Assembly: GCA_001872985.1 (NCBI GenBank)
Contig: MNYA01000330.1
Span: forward strand, 1 to 6,568
Direction of reading: 5' to 3'
From: a bacterium CG2_30_54_10
GTDB lineage: Bacteria; Muiribacteriota; Ozemobacteria; Ozemobacterales; Ozemobacteraceae
DNA: 6,568 nucleotides
Position numbers and translations under genes: made by a program. Of the stretch, positions 1 through 6,471 are shown piece after piece; position 1 is the first letter of the stretch, and each line of letters opens with the position of its first letter. The notes below the pieces were generated by a model. That model ran no database searches. It was not told the origin of the DNA and was given only the letters and a program-made list of their open reading frames with translations.

Positions 1-136
1 GAAAAGATGAGTTCGGAGTACCCATGTTTTTAGTGGAAAGCGTATTACGTATAATTTAATATTCCACCGACTCTAAGTCCTCATCAACACGGGGCGCTGG
101 CAAACCTCCTGGCGAGCCGGTTCAATTCCGGTGGAT
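1..136. other. Left-edge intergenic stretch
   Basis: This lies downstream of the last minor-prepilin stop. I see no recognisable gene. A minus-strand ATG at 25-23 is open to the window edge (MGTPNSSF), but it has no Shine-Dalgarno and cannot be judged from eight codons. AGGAGG on the minus strand (110-105) is not followed by a start of a sustained reading frame. In frame with the upstream gene, 22 codons are open between the TGA at 124-122 and the TAA at 58-56. No convincing terminator was found for the operon, so transcription may continue out of the window. Confidence 0.5.
33..67. repeat. AT-rich inverted repeat downstream of the minor-pilin genes
   Basis: GTGGAA (33-38) is complementary to TTCCAC (62-67), and the spacer between them is markedly AT-rich, including TACGTA and, on the plus strand, TATAAT at 50-55. 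No T run follows on either strand, so it does not look like a classical intrinsic terminator. It could be part of a promoter or operator for the next minus-strand gene. Confidence 0.4.
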
Positions 137-862
137 TCAGAAACCCCTGATTTCCTGATCTTGGTGCAGCAATGTCGAGGTAATAGACTCGGTGACCTTC
201 GTCTGCGTGGGGGCCCCCCCCGAAAAACGTTGCAGCTCGATTGTCACGCTGATCGACAGCCCGGCATCCATGGCTGCGGGGACGACTCTGACGGAAAGGC
301 TGGCCACATCGTTGAGTTCAACGTCGATGTCTCCCCCATTGAACCCCTCGGGAAACTTGACGAGATCAGGAGATCCAACCTCAGGAGGGGCTGCCGGCGG
401 GAGCTTGTTTAGGCTGCCTGTCCTGTACAAGCGAAGAGTCCGACCCGTGCAACTCAGGACTACCCCGGTCCAGTAACCGACCTCAGAACTGTTGATATTC
501 AGCTTGGGCTGAGGATCCCGATATGGTTTGAAAATTGAGAAAAGAACGACTTGCCCATCGGAGACAGCAGCCGATTTGTCGAGCCATTCATTGTTTATGA
601 AAATTGGCGGAGAAGCCACGATAACAACTTCACCATTCGCAGGAATTGTCTCGGCGTTGTTCGCCTTCTCCAAAACTTCCTTTAAGCGACCAAGAAAAAT
701 CTGGGCGCTCTTCTGCTTCTCAAGCCGCCATGTCCCGGAATTGAACGAATCGCCACCCGATTTGAAAAGGCTGCAAACGCCTACAATCAAAAGCGAGAAC
801 AAAGAAGTCGCGATCAAAAGTTCGGGCATGGTGAACCCTGTCGAAGGGAATTTTAGTTTCAT
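137..862 (-). CDS. Minor prepilin, GspJ/PilW-like
   Basis: A 241-residue prepilin-like protein. The leader MKLKFPSTG is followed by FTMPELLIATSLFSLLIVGV: cleavage after Gly9, N-terminal Phe, Pro at mature position 4, Glu at mature position 5 (E14), and a hydrophobic helix to about residue 32. The stretch WRLEKQKSAQIFLGRLKEVLEKA (45-67) continues the helix and resembles the GspJ/PilW pattern. The remaining 170 residues form a beta-rich head with Cys30 and Cys138. Length and layout suit GspJ/PilW, which are larger than GspI/PilV. It starts 1 nt after the K/X-like stop, with only a weak GGA upstream, so it is probably translated by coupling. A G8C5 run (minus-strand reading, codons 215-218) sits 26 residues from the end; slippage there would replace the C terminus. 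It is the last gene of the unit visible here; no GspH/FimU-like partner is seen in the window. Confidence 0.88.
   Translation of the reverse strand: MKLKFPSTGFTMPELLIATSLFSLLIVGVCSLFKSGGDSFNSGTWRLEKQKSAQIFLGRLKEVLEKANNAETIPANGEVVIVASPPIFINNEWLDKSAAVSDGQVVLFSIFKPYRDPQPKLNINSSEVGYWTGVVLSCTGRTLRLYRTGSLNKLPPAAPPEVGSPDLVKFPEGFNGGDIDVELNDVASLSVRVVPAAMDAGLSISVTIELQRFSGGAPTQTKVTESITSTLLHQDQEIRGF
209..221. repeat. Homopolymer junction G5C8 inside the GspJ/PilW-like gene
   Basis: Five G then eight C on the plus strand (G8C5 in the coding sense), spanning codons 214-218 (S-G-G-A-P). It is the longest homopolymer in the window and lies 26 codons before the stop. Changing the G run by one base would bypass the TGA at 137-139 in either shifted frame and extend the protein by roughly 20 residues with a different C terminus. 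It may be a slippage site or simply Gly-Gly-Ala-Pro coding. Confidence 0.75.
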
Positions 863-863
863 T

Positions 864-1412
864 TCATGGTCCGGTGATAATGGCCGTCCGACTGGCCTCG
901 AACGAGGTCTTGTACGAATACACCTTCGGATCGCCTACCGGGGAAACCCAAACGTAAATCTCCAGGACATCCCGATTGAATTCGTCGATCTTTGACATTT
1001 TGAACTCGGTCGAATACGAACTGACATTCAAAGGACTCATAAAATCAGGATCGTTGATATTTTGAAGAACGTTTCGAACCCCGGTCCCATGGAATTTCGC
1101 CAGCGGAGTGGGGCTGTAATTGTTTGTAAGAGCCACTCCCCCGTCCTTCGCCAACTGATACCGGTAAGCCCGATAAAACTGCGGAGTGAACTTTTTGAAT
1201 TTCAGCATTGCGATTCTCTGAATTCCCTGAGCGAAAAAATCCATCTGAATCTGTGAAAGCTGTTTAACACTGATACTTTTCCCTTGCGTGAAGTTCTTCA
1301 AATAACTCGATCCAAGGATCAGGAAAACCGCGGTAAAACCCAGGACAACCACTAGAGCCATTCCTGTACGAGATTGCTTTTTCATCTCTTGTACAACCTT
1401 CGTTGCCTTCAT
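864..1412 (-). CDS. Minor prepilin, GspK/PilX-like, short and lacking Glu5
   Basis: A 182-residue protein with the N-terminal plan of PilX/GspK proteins. A basic leader ends KKQSRTG (11-17), followed by MALVVVLGFTAVFLILGSSYL (two hydrophobic blocks, 18-38) and an amphipathic helix with QIQMDFFAQGIQRIAMLKFKK (54-74), which resembles the A-x-G-x-x-x-A helix of PilX-type proteins. Cleavage is predicted after Gly17. Mature position 5 is Val, not Glu; GspK is the pseudopilin family known to lack this Glu. Family GspK proteins are usually around 300 residues with an inserted helical domain, which this protein is too short to contain. The start shown overlaps the previous stop as ATGA and has no clear Shine-Dalgarno, suggesting translational coupling. 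An internal ATG at 1385-1383 would give a more typical eight-residue leader (MKKQSRTG), with AAGG 11 nt upstream, and may be the real start. It ends 1 nt before the next gene. Likely role: part of the tip complex. Confidence 0.8.
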   Translation of the reverse strand: MKATKVVQEMKKQSRTGMALVVVLGFTAVFLILGSSYLKNFTQGKSISVKQLSQIQMDFFAQGIQRIAMLKFKKFTPQFYRAYRYQLAKDGGVALTNNYSPTPLAKFHGTGVRNVLQNINDPDFMSPLNVSSYSTEFKMSKIDEFNRDVLEIYVWVSPVGDPKVYSYKTSFEASRTAIITGP

Positions 1413-1972
1413 AATTCGAGATCGGTTATGAACGACATTGCCTCTACCGCCAATTCAGGAGGGTTACAATCCAGCGGTTCAACCTTCACCGATATTTTCA
1501 GAACCCTGTACGGGTAATGGTTGACCCCGGTGACGCCGTCAAACCAAACGTTTCCGGTGTCTTCAAGCTGCCAGGTCGTGACATCGCTTGCCAGATACCC
1601 TGGATTTGGCAAGGTCAGCTTCATCATCGGCGGAAAAGCAATCGCCTGCCGCTTCAGAGTCGCCGACGCCCGGAACTTGTCCTTGCTTGAGGGAACCACG
1701 ATTTCCCCCAAGGAAATTCCCTCCACCGGATCGGTGAATGTATACGAATCGACTCCCGCGGAAGTGAGGTAGCTATTGGCCTTCGAAAATGAAATAGCGC
1801 AAAGCCTGTTCATCTTTTCGGTCAATAACTGAAGGGCTTCCACTCGACGGAAATCCTTTTTCGTCCCTCGATGCCCGTAGCTGATGATTCCAGAGGCGGA
1901 AATGGTGGCGCTGCAAAGGATCAGGAACGCGAGCATCAGCTCGATCAAAGTCACACCACGCTCTCCGGCCAC
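1409..1972 (-). CDS. Minor prepilin, GspI/PilV-like
   Basis: A 187-residue type IV prepilin-like protein. The six-residue leader MAGERG is followed by VTLIELMLAFLIL, a textbook prepilin peptidase site: cleavage after Gly6, Glu at mature position 5 (E11), then a hydrophobic helix to about residue 27 that would hold it in the inner membrane before assembly. The amphipathic stretch RRVEALQLLTEKMNRL (42-57) fits the helix continuation seen in GspI/PilV proteins. The rest is a small soluble head with Cys at 58 and 169. The start is GTG: it is the only ATG/GTG/TTG between the in-frame upstream TGA (2063-2065) and the leader, and AGGCGG lies 4 nt before it. The gene begins 32 nt after the giant gene, and its TGA overlaps the next ATG. 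GspI and PilV belong to the tip complex of pseudopili and pili. Which of the two systems this serves cannot be decided here. Confidence 0.88.
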   Translation of the reverse strand: MAGERGVTLIELMLAFLILCSATISASGIISYGHRGTKKDFRRVEALQLLTEKMNRLCAISFSKANSYLTSAGVDSYTFTDPVEGISLGEIVVPSSKDKFRASATLKRQAIAFPPMMKLTLPNPGYLASDVTTWQLEDTGNVWFDGVTGVNHYPYRVLKISVKVEPLDCNPPELAVEAMSFITDLEL

Positions 1973-1976
1973 CTTT

Positions 1977-1982
1977 CCGCCT
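1977..1982 (-). promoter_or_regulatory. Ribosome binding site supporting the GTG start of the GspI/PilV-like gene
   Basis: AGGCGG on the minus strand lies 4 nt before the GTG at 1972-1970. No other ATG, GTG or TTG lies between the in-frame upstream stop and the prepilin leader, so this weak site supports the GTG choice. Confidence 0.55.
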
Positions 1983-2004
1983 ATCTTTCCTGGTTCCCGA
2001 TCCG

Positions 2005-5000
2005 CTACCGGCCCAGCCGGGTACGATCGATGACTCGAACATCTAACTTGAACCCAACCACATCAACGATTCCTTCGATGTTTCGGTAGTTGTAATTCGG
2101 GCCGGCTACGCGGGCAGAAGCACCCTTCGGGTTACTCGGCCATCCCTTGGCGTTGTCTCTAATCGAAAGCTTTACAGTGTATTTACCCGGTACGGGAAAG
2201 ATATACTGGATCGGATTTTGATTGTTGACAAGGACGTCCGTGCCACTCGCAAGAAAGAAGGAAACTGTCGCTACCCCACCGGCGCCGCCGATGTTGTCCG
2301 AAATCAGCGCACGGAATTGGGTGGGAATGTCGATCTCAAGCGGAGACAAAGCGTTGAAGAAGGAGTTTTGAACTACAGCCGACGGGTCGGTCAGATAGAA
2401 AGAATGGAAAAAGGGTTTGAAGTCAGCGGTTCCTGTAAAGCTCTCCGGACCGTTTCTGGCTGGTTCCTGCTTTTGTCTCGTACTATAGCGCACCCATTTG
2501 GGAGGAAGCGAATTGATATTGGACAGCGCCGTAAAGATCGCCTCCGGGGACTTATCATGCGAGCACTGAATGAACGCGTTTGGCCTGTCGTTGTCGCGGA
2601 TCACGATCTGGCCAAGATGTTGAGGATCCGTGACGTTACCGGAAGACTCCCGCCAGGCGAAGCCATAGGGCAGGTTGTTGTAGAAGTCGTTGCTGTTGGC
2701 ATAACCGGTATCCATCTCGCCTGATAGCGGCAATGGGTTCGGAAGAGTCGCCGGAAGAGGCTCGTCAGGCAATGGTCGTGAGAAATGCTTGACGTCGTCG
2801 AGGCTGATGTAGAGCTTCCGATATGAGAACGATTTGCAGTATTTACCCGCATTTTCAGGCTTTGTTGTAACTTTCGCCGCCGCGTTGAATTCGGTTTCAT
2901 TGTTGATATCAACCTGGAAAACCTTGAACGCGGGGCCCGCGCCCGTCTGATACCAATCCGCAAGGTATTCTTCACCTGAGTTGAAACTCGCGGGCGGCAT
3001 CATTCCTGGTGTTGTCGAGTAGCTGAAACTTGCCACGCGGTTTGCGGCAATGTGAGTAATCTTCAGATTCAGACTGCTGATGCTACCGTGGAATCTATCC
3101 CGCCCACTGTTGCCAGTCGTCGTATCATTTCCCATCGGATTGTCGTCAGCAACGATGAATTCCAGATATTTTGGAGCCGAGTAACCAGACGGCGGTGAAT
3201 CAACATTCCGCAATGTTTCACCCGTGGTGCCATAGAGAACGTCCGTGTCAACGAAAATTGCGGGTGAAGAAGCATTTCCCCCCAAATAGGGATTCGCGAA
3301 AAAGTCCTTGGGGCCCCAGGGATCGGTGACGCAAACGGTCGCACTTGCGAACAGCGAAATCGACCGACGCTCCGTCTTTGGATCCCAGTAACGGGTTCCT
3401 GAAATCGGATCGCGGCGTTCGACGTAGGTATCCCAAGCATATCTTCGCGTCGATTTAACAGACAGAGAATAAGACGCCGGTTGGGAAGGAACCGGGAACA
3501 GCTTTCGAAGATCGTCGATCCCGAGATCCGTATCTGTTCTGGTAACCGTCGATTCCCAGATGATTTCCGGACCACGAAGAAGTGTTGATTTCCAAGTAAA
3601 CTGGGGCGCCGGATCCAACCACTGAAGGGTCATCGGAGAACGGATCATCTTCGGATCCATCGGATCTGGGGGGGTAGCCGCCGTAATCGAGGCAATCCGG
3701 TTGATACCCGTGGCAATGTTGTAATAGGTTTCACGAACTCTGAAGGCCCAATCGCCGCTGACATAAGATCCGGCTTCGATTGGGACCGTACCTGTACCGT
3801 TCAACACGAAATCCGGAGAAGGGGGAACCTCAACGGACGGGAGACAGAATGTCGTCAAGGCATCATCGGGAATGTCAGGTCGAAACTTATAGCCTCCCGT
3901 AGAAAGAGGGCGGCCACTCATTAGCACCGCCGTCCCGCTGGCCGGCGGAATGAACGGAACAGGCTTGATCTTGATCGTTTCCCATGAATACCCGTCGGCA
4001 TCTCCTCCCGTTGCGGTTGTTAAACCCGTCAAAACCGTTTCCTTCTTGTCGGACAGTTGTCCAAGCGGGAGGTTATTGTAATTGTAATATTGATATTTGG
4101 CCTTCACGCCGACTCGAAATTCTCCGGGAGAAGGTTGAAAGAAATAGAACGCCCCGCCAACTTGATTATTTGTTTCCTGGTCGAGAATTACACTGGCGGG
4201 GTTGATCGGAAATCCATTACGGTCTTTGACTTGAAGCACTTTCCAATGGTAGGTGGGATTTCTTTTGGTAGTTGAAGGAAACACGCCGGAAGCGCCGTCG
4301 CCGTCGTTATTCTTCGGAGAAGATTTCGTATTGATGTCCTTCCCATCGTTTTCGATACTTGGAAAGTTTTCTACCAGGAAGATGTAATCCCTGCTGTCGG
4401 GAAGGAAACCATCCGCGTCAAGAAGCGGGGAAGTCGGATAGGCATAATCCTTCTCGATGACTGACCCTTCGACAAGAGGACCGTTGCAGTCAACTACTGC
4501 AACCTCATTTTCGACCCGCGGGGGGGTGGTGGTATTTATGACTCCAAGTTCGGTTCTGATTTCGCTGTCGATAGCCGGGGAATACTGGCCCAGCGGGCCC
4601 ATCCAGAGCCAAGTGGTTCCAACTGCGGGAGTTACCGAAGTAAAGTCCCTGAAAAATTCATTCATCCCGAGAAGGACTTTCCCGGGAACCTCCGTTTGAA
4701 GGCCGGAATAGTAATCGCGTTTGGTTATCCCCTTGTAAACATTCTGCCGGAACCGAGCGCGATAGACTACGATCCCTCCGCCGATAGTCGTCAGGTATGA
4801 ATAGGAATATGCATAAGAATAGGCATTGCTAGTGTTATTACCCATCATGGGGGTGGTTGTTGCCGGGTCGAACAAGGTTCTCATCAAATAGAGATTTCCG
4901 AAGCCGTCGGCGCCGATCTTATCAGGCTTGAGACCTGTGGTCACATCAAGAACCGGAATGCTGATAGGGATGGTATCACTTCCGCCTTCGTTCCGCTTGA

Positions 5001-6285
5001 ACTGATAGACCAGATCCTGGGGTTTGTCATAAGCATAGACGATTCCACCCGTCTGCCACCATTGGTCTGAAACCGCAACATCTGTAACCTCATCCAAAAG
5101 CATCCCGGGAGGGGCGTTGGCGTTCGTCAACCATTGGTTGATCTGATTTTTCCCGAGAAGATAGACGAAGTTCCCCGTGGTATTTCTCGAACTGACCCCA
5201 AGGAACTCGCATGTCAGATCGCCACCGTTCCCGATAGTCATATCCGAGCCGGCAGTTCCCTGAAGCAGGTAGCTGGGCAAGCCGAAATCACGACGATAAA
5301 TATAGGATCGGTCGACGTTTGACGAATATACGCAATCGAGCAGGGGGCTGGGAACCCCGGGCTGACTCTCGCCGTCGATCCGGGAAATGCAGCCGTCACA
5401 GCATTCCCCGTTCTTGTCCAGGGTTCCGGTGACCTGTGTCAACACGGTCGCAACATCTCTCTGATACGCCGGAACCGACAAGCCTGACCCGACGGTATAT
5501 TTGTACAACTTAAGATTTCTGAACTTCCCGTTGAGATTTTCCCTGATCAGCCTTCGGACCCAACCGCCGCGCATGAACCCGTTTTGCGGCCGGTTGCCGT
5601 TGCAGCACACATCCCAGGGGCCGGGGGGAAGGAAGGTCGGCCATTGGGGGGTTCCGTAGGTTTGGGGGTTGAAGGTTCCGCCGCCGGGATTGCGGTTCCG
5701 TTCCGCGTAGGTCCAGTTGCTCCAGACTATGACATCGCGGGCATGATAGAACTTTCCAAGCGGAACCCACTGATAACCAGGCATGGTTGCAACATTGGTG
5801 GGAACGATGCTGCATGGATAATCGGTTCCGGCGAACAAACTGTTGATGGTTCCCAAGGGATGATTTCCCCGACCGGTGGGACCTTGATTGGAAGCGCCAT
5901 GGAATCGATGGACGGTAAACGGCGGCACCGTGTAAATGTCGTAAACACTGGAACTCGCCTGGGTCATGACCCGCCGCGCAACCATCCCGGACAAGGAAGC
6001 CAAACCGGTTTCGGTTCCCGCGAAGGTGAAGAGTTCCTTGATCGACTTATTTGCAATGGGGTCCCATTTTTGGCTGGCTGTCAAACCGTAGGCATCGTAT
6101 GGGTTATACATAAGGTTCGGAATCCCGGAACTCAGATTGTTGAGAGCGTAAACGCCGCGCTTGGCGCCGTCGCCCACGAGCAGGTAACAGTCGCCATTCT
6201 GCTCGTAGAAGGGATGCAACGCCCAGGCCGTTCCCCCCGCGAGCAGGATTCCCAGGATCAGAACCACCCTAATTGATAATTTCAT
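2005..6285 (-). CDS. Large exported modular protein with Ig/PKD-like domains, candidate pilus-associated surface protein
   Basis: I do not recognise this 1426-residue protein as a named family. Seen: a Sec signal peptide (K2, R6, hydrophobic 7-20, A-W-A with cleavage predicted after residue 22). Nine of its 14 cysteines fall before residue 360, including adjacent pairs at 227-228 and 295-296. Stretches at about 370-470 (such as DGFGNLYLM, 460-468) read like beta-propeller blades. Aspartate clusters lie at 623-633, 645-664 and 762-764. Segments at about 676-735 and 1314-1378 look PKD/Ig-like; the second contains YIFPVPGKYTVKLSIRDN. I/V-x-D-N strand ends recur near 1045, 1229 and 1375. There is no membrane anchor, LPXTG-like or obvious sorting signal at the C terminus. 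The ATG start is fixed by the signal peptide and a GAGGAGG Shine-Dalgarno; the stop is TAG. It is the first gene of a probable operon with three minor-prepilin-like genes, so I infer a cell-surface or pilus-tip role analogous to PilY1. A secreted substrate of a type II-like system is the main alternative. Confidence 0.9.
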   Translation of the reverse strand: MKLSIRVVLILGILLAGGTAWALHPFYEQNGDCYLLVGDGAKRGVYALNNLSSGIPNLMYNPYDAYGLTASQKWDPIANKSIKELFTFAGTETGLASLSGMVARRVMTQASSSVYDIYTVPPFTVHRFHGASNQGPTGRGNHPLGTINSLFAGTDYPCSIVPTNVATMPGYQWVPLGKFYHARDVIVWSNWTYAERNRNPGGGTFNPQTYGTPQWPTFLPPGPWDVCCNGNRPQNGFMRGGWVRRLIRENLNGKFRNLKLYKYTVGSGLSVPAYQRDVATVLTQVTGTLDKNGECCDGCISRIDGESQPGVPSPLLDCVYSSNVDRSYIYRRDFGLPSYLLQGTAGSDMTIGNGGDLTCEFLGVSSRNTTGNFVYLLGKNQINQWLTNANAPPGMLLDEVTDVAVSDQWWQTGGIVYAYDKPQDLVYQFKRNEGGSDTIPISIPVLDVTTGLKPDKIGADGFGNLYLMRTLFDPATTTPMMGNNTSNAYSYAYSYSYLTTIGGGIVVYRARFRQNVYKGITKRDYYSGLQTEVPGKVLLGMNEFFRDFTSVTPAVGTTWLWMGPLGQYSPAIDSEIRTELGVINTTTPPRVENEVAVVDCNGPLVEGSVIEKDYAYPTSPLLDADGFLPDSRDYIFLVENFPSIENDGKDINTKSSPKNNDGDGASGVFPSTTKRNPTYHWKVLQVKDRNGFPINPASVILDQETNNQVGGAFYFFQPSPGEFRVGVKAKYQYYNYNNLPLGQLSDKKETVLTGLTTATGGDADGYSWETIKIKPVPFIPPASGTAVLMSGRPLSTGGYKFRPDIPDDALTTFCLPSVEVPPSPDFVLNGTGTVPIEAGSYVSGDWAFRVRETYYNIATGINRIASITAATPPDPMDPKMIRSPMTLQWLDPAPQFTWKSTLLRGPEIIWESTVTRTDTDLGIDDLRKLFPVPSQPASYSLSVKSTRRYAWDTYVERRDPISGTRYWDPKTERRSISLFASATVCVTDPWGPKDFFANPYLGGNASSPAIFVDTDVLYGTTGETLRNVDSPPSGYSAPKYLEFIVADDNPMGNDTTTGNSGRDRFHGSISSLNLKITHIAANRVASFSYSTTPGMMPPASFNSGEEYLADWYQTGAGPAFKVFQVDINNETEFNAAAKVTTKPENAGKYCKSFSYRKLYISLDDVKHFSRPLPDEPLPATLPNPLPLSGEMDTGYANSNDFYNNLPYGFAWRESSGNVTDPQHLGQIVIRDNDRPNAFIQCSHDKSPEAIFTALSNINSLPPKWVRYSTRQKQEPARNGPESFTGTADFKPFFHSFYLTDPSAVVQNSFFNALSPLEIDIPTQFRALISDNIGGAGGVATVSFFLASGTDVLVNNQNPIQYIFPVPGKYTVKLSIRDNAKGWPSNPKGASARVAGPNYNYRNIEGIVDVVGFKLDVRVIDRTRLGR
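4795..4824 (-). repeat. Degenerate 6-nt tandem encoding alternating Tyr and Ser/Ala
   Basis: Residues 488-497 of the giant protein read AYSYAYSYSY. Tyr codons are TAT or TAC and the intervening codons are GCC, TCT, GCA, TCC and TCA. The repeat is clear in protein and only approximate in DNA, which suggests the alternating small/aromatic pattern is kept by selection on the protein. Such a pattern fits a single exposed beta strand. Confidence 0.7.
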
Positions 6286-6471
6286 ATACCCTCCTCAGAG
6301 TCGCAGGCAAAACTGTTTTCAGTGTAAATAACAGACGGCCCCAAATTGTATCTACTCAATGATCCGGGGAAACTAAACGATTCCTGGCGCAAGAGACTTC
6401 TTGCGGGCGCATTCCAAAAAAGAGGTAGCCGGTCGAGAGAACAGCAGTGGCAGCGCATCAACGAAGAGGGT
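6286..6471 (-). promoter_or_regulatory. Upstream leader of the operon, with two small palindromes and no convincing promoter
   Basis: No coding sequence is credible here. An AAAAC-T-GTTTT palindrome lies at 6309-6319, about 24 nt before the start codon. A perfect 7-bp hairpin, CGCAAGA-gact-TCTTGCG, lies at 6388-6405. A possible minus-strand -10 box TACAAT (6350-6345) lacks a good -35 at 16-18 nt spacing (candidates are TTTCCC, GTTTCC and AGTTTC). No sigma-54 GG/GC pair with correct spacing was found. Neither palindrome is followed by a T run, so they are not intrinsic terminators; operators or mRNA leader structure are possible. The operon promoter presumably lies here, but I cannot place it. 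Confidence 0.4.
6290..6296 (-). promoter_or_regulatory. Ribosome binding site of the giant exported protein
   Basis: The minus strand reads GAGGAGG followed by GTAT and then ATG. It is the strongest Shine-Dalgarno in the window and fixes the start of the 1426-residue protein at 6285. The 4-nt gap is slightly short but usable. The three downstream genes have much weaker sites, consistent with this being the main translation entry of the operon. Confidence 0.8.

Noticed and set aside
56..124. Open reading of 22 codons in frame with the GspJ/PilW-like gene after two TGA codons, raising the idea of recoded TGA
   Set aside because: TGA serves as the stop of all three prepilin genes with tight coupling to the next start (ATGA overlap), and no internal TGA occurs in the 1426-codon gene. 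Standard code fits; the extension is probably chance.
116..132. tRNA T-arm-like sequence (stem GCCGG/CCGGT, loop TTCAATT) on the plus strand
   Set aside because: No matching acceptor stem, D-arm or anticodon arm can be folded 5' of it, and it overlaps the region next to the prepilin stop. Probably chance; an attachment-site remnant is not supported by any integrase.
1773..2042. An 89-residue minus-strand frame overlapping the GspI/PilV-like gene
   Set aside because: It is a frame-shifted reading of the prepilin N-terminal region with no signal sequence or domain; the in-frame prepilin motif VTLIEL identifies the real frame.
5584..6276. A 230-codon plus-strand open frame
   Set aside because: It is antisense to the signal peptide and N-terminal part of the giant protein, rich in Gly/Arg as expected for a shadow of the real frame, and has no recognisable domain.
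6388..6405. The 7-bp hairpin as an intrinsic terminator
   Set aside because: No T run follows the stem on either strand; the T-rich stretch on the minus strand precedes the hairpin.
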